64,000 bases of DNA from Mycosarcoma maydis (taxonomy: Eukaryota > Basidiomycota > Ustilaginomycetes > Ustilaginales). The DNA is taken from assembly GCF_000328475.2 (NCBI RefSeq), contig NC_026479.1, positions 1,240,001 to 1,304,000 of the forward strand, given 5' to 3'. Below are positions 1 to 9,450 of this stretch, piece by piece. The notes under the pieces were generated by a model. That model did not search any database and was not told the DNA's origin. It saw nothing but the letters and a program-made list of their open reading frames with translations. The position numbers were made by a program, and so were the translations under genes. The stretch's first letter is position 1. Each line of letters starts with the position of its first letter.

Positions 1-2176
1 GTGGTGTGCTAGGCGTCGAGTCGGAACCCCCCTCTCCTGGCGCTGCCTTCTTGGTCCCTGGCTTCGGTAGACTTTGCAATGGCAGCATGTTTTGCTGTAG
101 GAACAGATTGGCACGCGTGAATATAGCATGCTGAATTCTTTCCTGCGCCGCATCGCTCGCAACTGCAGCGGCCCTGGCGCTGTGCTTGTCGCCTACCGGT
201 AGCGCACGGATACGCTTGGCCAGCTCGTCATAGGTAGCAAAGTTGGCCAACAGTTGCTTGCGTGCCTGTACGGCATCGCGCTGCAGCTCGATGTTGGCCT
301 TGATGCTGGAGCCCAACGCCGCAGTCTGATCGTGCTTCTGCAAGCCCAGAACCATCTCCTGAAACTCCGGGAGTGACTGCTCGATCTCCTTTTGGACTCG
401 CATCAATGCGTCGTACAGCTTGATAAAGACAGGCAGCGGCTCGTTGTCCATCATGTATTGACGCTTACGAACAATCGCCTTGCAGTCACGACAGATGCGA
501 ACGCCTTTGGATTGAACCGAGGTCGGCACTAACTTGGATGACGCTGCAACTCCTCCTTCTTTCACTTCTTCAATACGACCTGTGATGGGGTCGGCGACAA
601 TGTTGCCCGAACACTTGCTCTCGAGCTCGGCCCGCTCTTGCGCTGTCAACGTCTTACCCGTGCCTGGACCCATTTGTTCTGCCCACGTGAGACGTGTGAG
701 ATGAGGTGAAGCGCACACCACTCGACCGCACAGCCGGCAGTGGTGCTTGCGCACCGTGAAACTGAACGGGGTTGAGCAGATTGGACAAGCTTTTGCTTCG
801 GCGTCATCCTGCCAATTGACGATGCTCTGCTCGGCTTGACGGATTGCAGGATCCTCGCCTCGACCGCGTGCTCTGAAAGAAGTCCACAACTCGTTTCCGC
901 CTTTGCGGATCACACTGCTCGGATCTCGTTTCAGCTCGTCCAAATCCAAGTCCACGAAAGTAGAAGAGAGCAAGTTCTTCGCTGGGCTGAGCGACGCCTT
1001 TTCAGGATCGTTGCTAGGTGCAAAGTGAATAGCGATGAGCTTTGCAAGCCGTCGATCCATGCGCTGCGCCTCCATTTCACCTTCACTCCTTCCTTTTCGC
1101 CGCAGCTCTTCGAATTCGCCGGTCCGCATGCGAAAAACGCCCTTTGGTTGAAAGCCGGATCGATAGGCTGTTCGCCGTCCGTCAGGGCTCGAGATGCCCA
1201 TAGATGCAGGTGCGGACAACGAGACCGTCCCCGCAGCTTGAGCCAGGGCGATGCCCTGTGGTACTGGGATAGGTCCAAGCTTGGATTGAGCTGCGAGCAA
1301 TGCAGCATACGAATTGACATGAGCGGGAATCGAGTTGCCCGAGGCACCAATGATGGGGGTTGAGGATCGACTTCCGGGAGGGCTGGCCACCGCAGACGAT
1401 GTTCTGCTTGATCCACGAAGGCTCGAAGCTACGCTCGATGCGATAGGTGTGCCGCCGTTGGCGTTATTGTTGTTCAAGATGGTCTCGTCACGAGCAGAGC
1501 CAGGCCGATGCACAGTTGTCGACGAGCTTGGTTGGATTTTGCTCGACATTCGGGGTGCCTGTGGAAGCTTTTGAGGTGAGCGAGGACTGTCCTGTGCACG
1601 AACTGTCGACATGGATGCAGTGCTCTGACTGCGTTCATGGCGAGCTCCTGAAAAGCTTGAAGCCTCTCCGATGAAGCCGTTTGTTGATTGCGCTCCAAAT
1701 GACGATGGTGAGGCTTGAACTGTTTTGTGAGCGGCAGAGCCTGTGGTCAGCGAGCTGCTTGAGGCGAGCTTTGAAGCTACGCGTAGTGGTGGTGGAGGCG
1801 CGTCAAGATCCCGATGTGGCCGAACAAGTCCGGCGCCTCGGGCTAACGGCGAAGCGACAGCGGGTCGATTCAGGGACGATGGCGCTCGTGACGGGTTTAT
1901 CTGCGGTCGCACGGGTGTGGAAATTTCTGGTGCCCTATCTGCTGCGTCGCTACCTCGTCGGCTACTCGAAACACTGTTGGAGCTTGACGGATGCAGCGAT
2001 GACGCAGAGTTCGACGAGGGTTGCGAGAGTTTGGACTCGGCTACTGAAGCTGCAACCGATGACTGTGAAGCGCTGGATGCATTTCTCTGATGGCCTTTCC
2101 GTTGATAAGGAACGTACGAGAGACGCTTGGACGAGGAGGAGTCGGATGGTGACCCCGTCACATCTTGGACCACCAT
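1..2176 (-). CDS. PEP7: FYVE-type zinc finger protein, PEP7/VAC1 (rabenosyn-5-like), 3' end outside window
   Basis: The minus strand is open from the window edge up to an in-frame stop at 2254-2252. The first ATG after that stop is at 2176, giving about 725 residues with the C-terminus missing. The first 400 or so residues are Ser/Ala/Pro-rich and look disordered. Around 700-790 lies a cysteine cluster, CPIC followed by RKHHCRLCGRVVC, the RKHHCR-type signature of FYVE fingers, and further cysteines near 490 (VRICRDCK) complete it. After the finger comes a helical, charged stretch as in PEP7/VAC1. In yeast this protein binds PI3P and the Rab Vps21 and, with Vps45, drives Golgi-to-endosome vesicle fusion. 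The coding frame also stays open from 2251 to 2177, so an upstream exon could add residues; the start is therefore less certain than the family call. Confidence 0.72.
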   Translation of the reverse strand, partial: MVVQDVTGSPSDSSSSKRLSYVPYQRKGHQRNASSASQSSVAASVAESKLSQPSSNSASSLHPSSSNSVSSSRRGSDAADRAPEISTPVRPQINPSRAPSSLNRPAVASPLARGAGLVRPHRDLDAPPPPLRVASKLASSSSLTTGSAAHKTVQASPSSFGAQSTNGFIGEASSFSGARHERSQSTASMSTVRAQDSPRSPQKLPQAPRMSSKIQPSSSTTVHRPGSARDETILNNNNANGGTPIASSVASSLRGSSRTSSAVASPPGSRSSTPIIGASGNSIPAHVNSYAALLAAQSKLGPIPVPQGIALAQAAGTVSLSAPASMGISSPDGRRTAYRSGFQPKGVFRMRTGEFEELRRKGRSEGEMEAQRMDRRLAKLIAIHFAPSNDPEKASLSPAKNLLSSTFVDLDLDELKRDPSSVIRKGGNELWTSFRARGRGEDPAIRQAEQSIVNWQDDAEAKACPICSTPFSFTVRKHHCRLCGRVVCASPHLTRLTWAEQMGPGTGKTLTAQERAELESKCSGNIVADPITGRIEEVKEGGVAASSKLVPTSVQSKGVRICRDCKAIVRKRQYMMDNEPLPVFIKLYDALMRVQKEIEQSLPEFQEMVLGLQKHDQTAALGSSIKANIELQRDAVQARKQLLANFATYDELAKRIRALPVGDKHSARAAAVASDAAQERIQHAIFTRANLFLQQNMLPLQSLPKPGTKKAAPGEGGSDSTPSTP

Positions 2177-3120
2177 CTCGATTGATTGCTTCGAACTCGT
2201 CGATGATGCTGGAGACTGGTGTCTGTGCTCAGTCGAGCTTTCTATGCGAATTCACGCTATCATAGGGGCCACTGAAAGTCGGCTGGGCTTCTGTCTAATC
2301 AGCGTTAGCGCAAAATGGAGCCCTTGGGCCGATCAAGGCTCGAGTCCCAGTATCGAAGTTTCTTTGACCAAGCTGGCACCCGCAGGACGATGCGAGATGA
2401 AAGGAATCGAGATACGTGGCTCCGAGTGGCTCAAAGGGACAGATGATGAGAACGGTCTTGTCAGCTGCTGAGTCGGATCGAGTCGAGTCGAGTAGAGTCG
2501 AGTTGAATCGGAGCTTTCAAAAGGGTACGACGCGCAAACGGATGAGCCGTGTTGGTGAGACTTACACAACTTCGGCGATGCACGACGTGCGCGAGCCCGA
2601 GCTTGCATGTGGAGAGTCAAAGCTCGGACCCTTCACGCTTTGTGCTTTTCCAGCCTCTCAAATAAAATACCCCACCTTTAACAGGCGTCTCGCTCACGCG
2701 TAACGCACGCCGCACAAAAACTTGATCGTTCTGCCTGCCGGTTCCTGAAAACCTAGCGCTGCCCGCTCTTCTTGTGCTATGCTGTCACAAACATCCTGTG
2801 CAATGCTGACACGAGGCCTTGTTGAACGCGAACGCCCTACAGAGCTTCTGCATATCGAGCAAGCTTCCCAACTCAAAAAAGAAAAGCGTGTTCTCTCGAT
2901 AAGACACGGTTGCAATCAAAGCAAAGTGTGACTTGGATGATGCGGTTGCAAAAAAACGAGGAAGGATACATGACAACGACAATCGTGAATAACAATGACA
3001 ATGATAGTGACTAGATAAAATCCAAAGAAAAGAAAAACCCCGGTGACGTGAGAGTTAAGGCGAATATGAATGCGAGGGACAAAGTCAGACCAAGACGACC
3101 ACACAACAAGAGCAGGTAAA
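2177..3120. other. Intergenic spacer with GAGTC-rich short repeat
   Basis: This stretch lies between the start of the PEP7-like gene and the stop of the methyltransferase-like gene, both on the minus strand. It should hold the PEP7 promoter and the 3' end of the neighbour. I see no convincing gene. Around 2469-2505 there is an imperfect run of GAGTC units. The short open frames here have no recognisable similarity. Confidence 0.5.
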
Positions 3121-5748
3121 CTAGATACGACGCAGAGCGACAATCTGCACTTCAAGCTCGCATTCGGCGATTGGACAAGGCTCTTGATCGTCGATTCTCG
3201 ACTGAAGCACGTCCCAAAGAGAGTCGAGCACAAATTCAACGGCGCCTTTGCTGAGCTTGCCCTTCTCTCGCAAGATGGCGCGGAAATGCGATTCATACAG
3301 GTTCTTGAAGAGCTGAATCATGTGTTCGGCAAAAGCGACGCGAGAGAGGGTGCCCGCCTGTAGCGCCTTCCATGCGGGATGTGGCAGTCGCAGCGGCTCC
3401 GATTCGCAATCCAGAGAAGGCGGAGCATCGGTAGAGATAGGCTCGTCGCCTAGGCCACAGCTCCATTCGACCTTCCAGAGATGCTTGACCGACTTGAGCA
3501 CGTTGCGCGTTTGGCGCGGAGTGCGAGCGTGCATGGGAAGGCTGAGCAGGTGGCGCGCAACGTCGCTCTTGAGCATGCCGCACGAGACGAGACGCTGAAG
3601 ACAGGGTGCGAGCGTATTGGTGAGCGTGGACCAAATGTCCGAAGGCCGCCCAACCGCGTCTGCCCCGTTTGGCATGCCGCCAAACGCCGGACGGCTGGGT
3701 GACGAGTTGGAACGTCTGCGCTCCTTGCGCAGCAGCGGAATGCGCGGCGAGACTGCGTGGTCATCGACAACGTCACCGTCGCCATCGCCACGCAGATGCA
3801 TGCCATTCTCCGAGCCAAGCGACGAGACAGCGGAGCAATCCGCTTGGTCTGCACCAATGCTATACATTGTCGACTTGGGTCGTTCGGGAAGGACGACACT
3901 GCTGTCCTCGGATCGAGCAATGTAGGCCATCACCATGACACCGCCTTTGCGGAATTCGTGGGCTCTGGCGGTAAGGAAAGCGGCAAGTTCGGCATGCGCC
4001 GACGTCGAGAGGGATACGGTGGGACTCCTTGGAGTGTGCGACCAGTGCAGGTCCATCAAGCTGATCCCCAGATGCAAGGTGGACGGCGGAGCGATGCGCG
4101 ACGCAAACGGTCGAGGCACAAAGCTCGGGAAGATGGCGTTGTGCAGAGGCGGCTCGTGGGATGCCTGCCATTGCGGATGCAGGTACGAGTCAGGATTCGA
4201 GTCGAGCATCTGAGAAAGAGGACGGAAATCGGCTTGAGGCGAATCTTCGTGGATGATGGAGAAGTTGACCTTGCATGGAAAGTCGGCGCATGCATTTACG
4301 CCCAAGATGGATCGCAGCGAGGCCACGTCCGCCGCGTCGAGACCGGGGAAGTAATCGCTTGCATCGTGGCTCTTGCCGGATTCCCTCCTTGGTGTGTTGG
4401 CGTGTACCTTTTCGACAAACGAAGAGATGATGGCCTGCATCAGGTTGACGGATCTGGTGTTGAGGCTGCCGTACTCGGCGATGGTGATGGTCTCGCCCTC
4501 CTCGCCTGAGAGAGGAATGCTTGATACCAGGTGGGGGAGCACCTCGGAGACCTTAGCGCGAACGCCAGGACCAAAGTGACTGCCGCCCCCTAAGCCGAGC
4601 AAAGCTGCTTGTGTTGGTCCGGGAGCATTGGCAGCGCGACCTTGTCGAATGGATTTCCAGCCGGCTGCTTCGACATGATGAGCGGGGTCTTGAAAAGGAC
4701 TGGACGAAGTTGTGGCAGCAGCAAAGGGGTTGCCGGCAGGGGCATAGTGTGCGTCGGGAGAGAGCATGGCCCTATCGCCGAGCGAAGGCGTTTGCAGCTG
4801 TGTACTACCGCCAACAGAGGCCTGTGCGTTGGTGCTACTTCGGCCGCCCAGCGAAGGTTCCCGATCCAAGCTGGTAGCAGCCGAGAGCGGTGCGTCAATG
4901 TTGAAACTGTTGGGTAGACCGTGGGTGAGAATCTTGGTCTCGTTGCGGAGCGCGATGTAATTGTTCTGGTAGTATTGCTGTTTCTCAATCTCTGCAGTTG
5001 AGGTGGACGGCGGTGTCGGAGACAGGACAGCATCGTGCGTATCAGAACGGTGATGACGGCCGAGTCTCATGGGCCCGATGCGATGTTTGGACTGGCGTGC
5101 GCCAGTGGTACGCCTGCGGTGAAGGTCACCCTCGGGGCTGTCGGCTAACTGTTCGGGATCATGCTGGTCCTTCTTGCGGTAAGGAAGGCTCTCGGCGGCT
5201 GATGCCGCTTTTGCGCTGTCAAAAGCCAGCCTGGCCAAAGAGTCGTGTGGATCAAAGGCGTCTTCCGCGGCTGTAGGAAGCGGCTCGAAATGGCTCGGAT
5301 GTGGACGCGAATAGCGGGGTTCGGCGAGACCCGAGAGCGCCGCTGCTCGAGCGCCGGGGATGTGCGTCATGAGCGCGGAAGAGGCAAGGCTTACACCGAG
5401 ACCCATTTCGAGCCCTGCGGTAACGACGCTGCTGACTTCGACGGGAGAAGTGCCAACGGCCGAAACGGAGGCGATCGCTGGTGGAGTGAGGCCTTCCACC
5501 ATGCCAATTTGGTAAAGAGAAGCTTTGGAAAAGGCGGGTGGTGGGCTGGATTTGGAGAAAGCTTCGAGGACGGCGGCCGACGTGGTGGTACGTTGCGACA
5601 GTGATGCGGAATGGTCGGCGTCCGAGTTGCGAATTGGACGTAAACTACGCCGTCTTGCGCTGAGTGGATGGGCTTGGTCCTGCATGTAGGCAAAAGTCTG
5701 AGCCGGCGCCGATGGAGTGAGGTCTTGGTCAACTGGACTCATGGTCAT
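3121..5748 (-). CDS. SABATH-like (SAM-dependent carboxyl methyltransferase family) protein with long disordered N-terminus
   Basis: This is an 875-residue protein if the ATG at 5748 is used; the frame extends further upstream only through non-ATG codons. Residues 1 to about 390 are Ser/Ala/Pro-rich and probably disordered. The C-terminal half follows the layout of the SABATH methyltransferase family (plant salicylate, jasmonate and theobromine-type carboxyl or N-methyltransferases): an AEYGSLNTRSVNL segment near 420-435 in the place of the SAM-binding DLGCSSGPNT motif, then FVPRPFA...STLHLGISLMDLHWSH, where the family has FYGRLFP...SYSLHWLS, then a helix with the FLTARAHEFRKGGVMVM segment and the C-terminal FAEHMIQLFKNLYESHF helix. 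Two large low-complexity insertions interrupt it. Motif I is degenerate, so SAM binding is not assured, and the substrate cannot be inferred. Family membership is by pattern recall and needs a profile search. Confidence 0.6.
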   Translation of the reverse strand: MTMSPVDQDLTPSAPAQTFAYMQDQAHPLSARRRSLRPIRNSDADHSASLSQRTTTSAAVLEAFSKSSPPPAFSKASLYQIGMVEGLTPPAIASVSAVGTSPVEVSSVVTAGLEMGLGVSLASSALMTHIPGARAAALSGLAEPRYSRPHPSHFEPLPTAAEDAFDPHDSLARLAFDSAKAASAAESLPYRKKDQHDPEQLADSPEGDLHRRRTTGARQSKHRIGPMRLGRHHRSDTHDAVLSPTPPSTSTAEIEKQQYYQNNYIALRNETKILTHGLPNSFNIDAPLSAATSLDREPSLGGRSSTNAQASVGGSTQLQTPSLGDRAMLSPDAHYAPAGNPFAAATTSSSPFQDPAHHVEAAGWKSIRQGRAANAPGPTQAALLGLGGGSHFGPGVRAKVSEVLPHLVSSIPLSGEEGETITIAEYGSLNTRSVNLMQAIISSFVEKVHANTPRRESGKSHDASDYFPGLDAADVASLRSILGVNACADFPCKVNFSIIHEDSPQADFRPLSQMLDSNPDSYLHPQWQASHEPPLHNAIFPSFVPRPFASRIAPPSTLHLGISLMDLHWSHTPRSPTVSLSTSAHAELAAFLTARAHEFRKGGVMVMAYIARSEDSSVVLPERPKSTMYSIGADQADCSAVSSLGSENGMHLRGDGDGDVVDDHAVSPRIPLLRKERRRSNSSPSRPAFGGMPNGADAVGRPSDIWSTLTNTLAPCLQRLVSCGMLKSDVARHLLSLPMHARTPRQTRNVLKSVKHLWKVEWSCGLGDEPISTDAPPSLDCESEPLRLPHPAWKALQAGTLSRVAFAEHMIQLFKNLYESHFRAILREKGKLSKGAVEFVLDSLWDVLQSRIDDQEPCPIAECELEVQIVALRRI

Positions 5749-8700
5749 GGGTGCATCGAGGCAGATATGCCAGGCGCGGATCGGCTGCTGAGAGGCCAAG
5801 GACGAGCTGTGAGCGGGCAGAGGCGAGACGAACGCAGACTGGCACAGAATGATCGGATCGAGGTATCAAAGCAGGCGGAATGGAGACATGGAGGGAGGGA
5901 CAGAGGACGTGGAGCTACTGAGCACGACTGCAACAGCCTGTTAGCTGGAGTGGCAGTATGAGGCTAGACCAGCAAGCCAGCGGCGTCGAGGCCCGGATTT
6001 GGCCGGCGTCGGAGCAAGAAGCGGGTGACAGGAAGGGCAGAGGGATGGCGGATCGCAATCGTAGCAACGATGTGTAAGCTGGTGGGCTCTGCAAAGCCAC
6101 AGACGGTTCCCGCTCTAATAAGAGTTCGCGTGAAATTACTTCTGAGATGTGGCCGAGTTGTAGGTGATGAGATGGGAAAGGGTGGGTTTGAATCCAGGCA
6201 GACGATTGCGCGGTGAGGCAGCGGAGCTGATGGCGATAAGCAGGGATGCGAGCTGGAGGCGATACGAGCTGATGGATCACGCGAGGTTAGGATGAATGGC
6301 CGCAAAGGGCGTGCACTGGGTGGGTGGCAGCTGATGAGGGCAAAAGAAAGTGCGGGGCGCAGGGATAAGAGAGAAAGAGAGAGAGAGTTGTGGACGTGTA
6401 GACCGAGGAGAGAGATGGTTATGAAAAAGGGCGCAAGGTTCGGGATGAAAGGGCGAGGAGCTAATATGAAAGCCAGCAACAAGCGTGGATAGGGTGCTTG
6501 ACAGAATCTTGGGTCTGCAGCTACAGCTAGCAACGCTGGGTGAAATGAGCGAGAGCAGGAAAGAGCGAACGGCGAAATCGAGACAAGATGATGATGGAAG
6601 GGGGTAGTGGTCGTCGTAGCAATGTTTGTGATGGAGATTGAGATGGGGTGGAACAACGAAAGGAGGATAGTGCAAGGATGATGAACGGAGTGTGCTGAGC
6701 GGAGTTGTCGAGGATTCTGGCGAGCGGATGTCAAGGCCAACTGCCTACTCGATCCAGTGCATCACGAGCGACAAGATCGATGGAGCTGTATACTCAAGAC
6801 TGCACGAAGCATGGGGCGGTACACTGACGGTTTGACGGTACCAAAAAGTTAACTGAAAGCCTGCTCACGCTTTTCGCGATCTCAAGGTCGTGCCAAGAAA
6901 GCCACGGCTGCTTCTATGCCTTAGTCACGACACCAAGTGACACAGAAAGCACGGCACTCGAAAAGTGTTGGTGGTCGCGCTTCTGAGACTCAGTGGCTAT
7001 TGTGGTTGTCGTCTCATCGACAGAAGCGCGTCTCGCTTACAGCTGTCGCTGTCGCTGTCCGTCTCCGTCTCCGTGTCCGGGCTGTCTGCATGACACGGGG
7101 GCCCAAAATTTGTCTCTCGAATTTTCGAGGGTGATTCACAATTATGGCCAAGCCACCGCATCCCGAGTCAGTCGGTCATAACTAGTCCGTGAGTCAGTCA
7201 TAGGTTCAGTTCCGTTCATGTATGAAACCATCACACTCAGCATCGCTTTGAAAAAAAAAACAAACAACAAAAAAAAAGAACAAATCAAAACAAAAACAAA
7301 AAACGAGGTAATGATCGGCTGGCTCAAATTGGGTTGGCCAAGACAACGTCGATTCACAATCACGAATGGGAATCTGACTTCGCCGTATTCTATAGTCCAG
7401 TCACGAGTCCATTCATCCTCTCAGTCCTCCTCCTCGTGGCAACGTGCCTCATCGCATTATGTGAAAGCACAGAACGCTGTCACGTTGAACGCCACCAGAA
7501 GCTGCACTGAGATTCGGTTGAATCGGTTCAACGATAGGTCTTGCATGTTCGCGAGCTGACAAGGATGGAGGCAACCAAACTTGCAGAAAGGCAAGCTGAA
7601 GCTGGAAGCCAAGCCGTTTCAGACGCCATCGTTTGCCACACTAGAACGTTGCTGGAGCTCGGTGTGTGGATCGGCAGCTGTACTGGTGCGACTGAGCGTG
7701 TCCATCGGCTTGGTCGCGGACGATCGATGATTCGTCCTTCATCCACTCACGACTAGCCCACGACTGTGTGTACCTACGTACAAGGATTTCCAATTGATTC
7801 TCGCAAATTCTCGTCTTTGCTTAGGTTAATTCGTGTTAACGTTAACCGTAGATGAAAGACATGCTCGCGCCGCAAACTTCAACTCTGATTCAATCTTGAA
7901 TCGTCCTTTCAGCTCGGCCATCGTTACAGTTCCGGCGGAGCGCGTGACCACCGACCATAGTGTCCACTCGGAGATATGCGACTCAAAATCTTTGTCACCG
8001 GTTTGCGCGCCAAACACGTTCAAGTGATTCACGATGGGCTAGCTACCGACCAGTCGTCCATCATGTGTTCTGTGTTTCTTATCGTACTTGACCCGAGACG
8101 CCTACAACCAACACCACTTGGACCAGCAGCGACTTGGCATGCTCAGCAGCTGCAGCCCCACTCGCAAGCCGTGAGTAGCGTGATTCACCCTGAAATCTGC
8201 TAGCAACAGCGTCTGTGTTTTGAGGGGGTTTGATTCTCGCATAACTTGTACTTTCCTTTGCTGCATGAATGCATGGGCGCTTTGTCTTCGCAGCTTTGAA
8301 CCCTCGCAGCTTGTTAATTGATCTTATGCAGACATCTGGCAGCATGGATGCTTGCCTCGCCGAAAGCGGGTTTACTTTGCTTGTCTGGCTTTCGCTGCTG
8401 GCGTGCCAATCCATCACACTCATCACTGTGATTCAGACGCGTAGGGCACGATCAAAACCACTTTAGTCGCCGCGGTACACACCTCGTGACTGCGTGAGAA
8501 CTCTGTTAGTCGCCGTCATCGAGTTTCCAGTACGCTAGAACCATCTCGGAAATTCTGTTAACCAAAAAATCGTCAGTCGAAACCCAAAAAGATACGCACC
8601 AGACCCACTACTTGGCATAGGCTCGAGTGGCTCATAACAAACTTGGCCAAAATGGTGTGAACAGTAACTGGATCATGCGTTGTTTGTCCAAGAACAAGGC

Positions 8701-9450
8701 TGGAAACTCGGTTAGGCGATCATCTCCGCGCTGCTTGTTCCTCGCGATACGTGATATTCGTGATTCGCCTGACGGTTCTTTATTTATTTTTAGGTTTCCT
8801 TGTTTATCCGTAGACAGCACCAAGCACAAGATTCACAGCGGAACTCACTCTGACTAGATACTCACGACTGTATCTAAATCTCAAGACCACTTAACTACTT
8901 GAAATTGAACCGCTGTACCAAAAGGAGGTCTAGACAACCGAATCGGACTTGGCTTGTAGTCTGCAACTCACTTGTCCTGCACCATGATCATTTGTAATCC
9001 TCACCGTCCGCCAATGACAGGCGGTCCTGTAGCGAGACGAGATTGTAATCGTGAATCGTGAATGATTCTGATTCACTTGCTTTACTTGGCTTACCGCCAC
9101 GGCGAGGTCAATCCATGTTAGATCCAGATTATACAAGACAGTTGTTCGTGTTAGGTCTACATTCACCATACTCCACTTTCACTCCTCCTGTCTCCTTTTC
9201 TCGGAACTCGCACTTTTCTAGTCTGCTGAAGAAGGGGAAAAAAAAATCCTCAAACCCTGAGAAGAATTGTACCGCGTAACAGAGTTCACTTCCCCTCTGC
9301 TTTCGTATCTTTGTTCGCCAGTCTCGTCCTCGTCTTGTGACACATCAACGCCAACGTCCTCCATCGATCGACAGCTCAGAGTCCAAATCTCAACCAAGAG
9401 TAGAGCAGCCTCCCATTGCACAAGAGAGCGCGGCCTCAAGGCGAGTCACA
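5749..9450. other. Long gene-free divergent spacer with microsatellites
   Basis: This 3.7 kb stretch separates the methyltransferase-like gene (-) from KRE33 (+) and must contain both promoters. The part next to 5749-6740 is pyrimidine-rich on the minus strand, as expected for a long 5' leader; the open frame in it is Ser/Pro/His low complexity and not a convincing gene. A short GA repeat lies at about 6368-6388 and an A-rich stretch at about 7246-7305. The dispersed motifs ACTCACGACTGTA (8860) and AATCGTGAATCGTGAATG (about 9047) occur. No RNA gene or transposon was recognised. Confidence 0.5.

Noticed and set aside
5964..6740. A 258-codon minus-strand open frame upstream of the methyltransferase-like gene
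   Set aside because: Composition is Ser/Pro/His/Leu low complexity from a pyrimidine-rich leader or promoter and it has no recognisable similarity.
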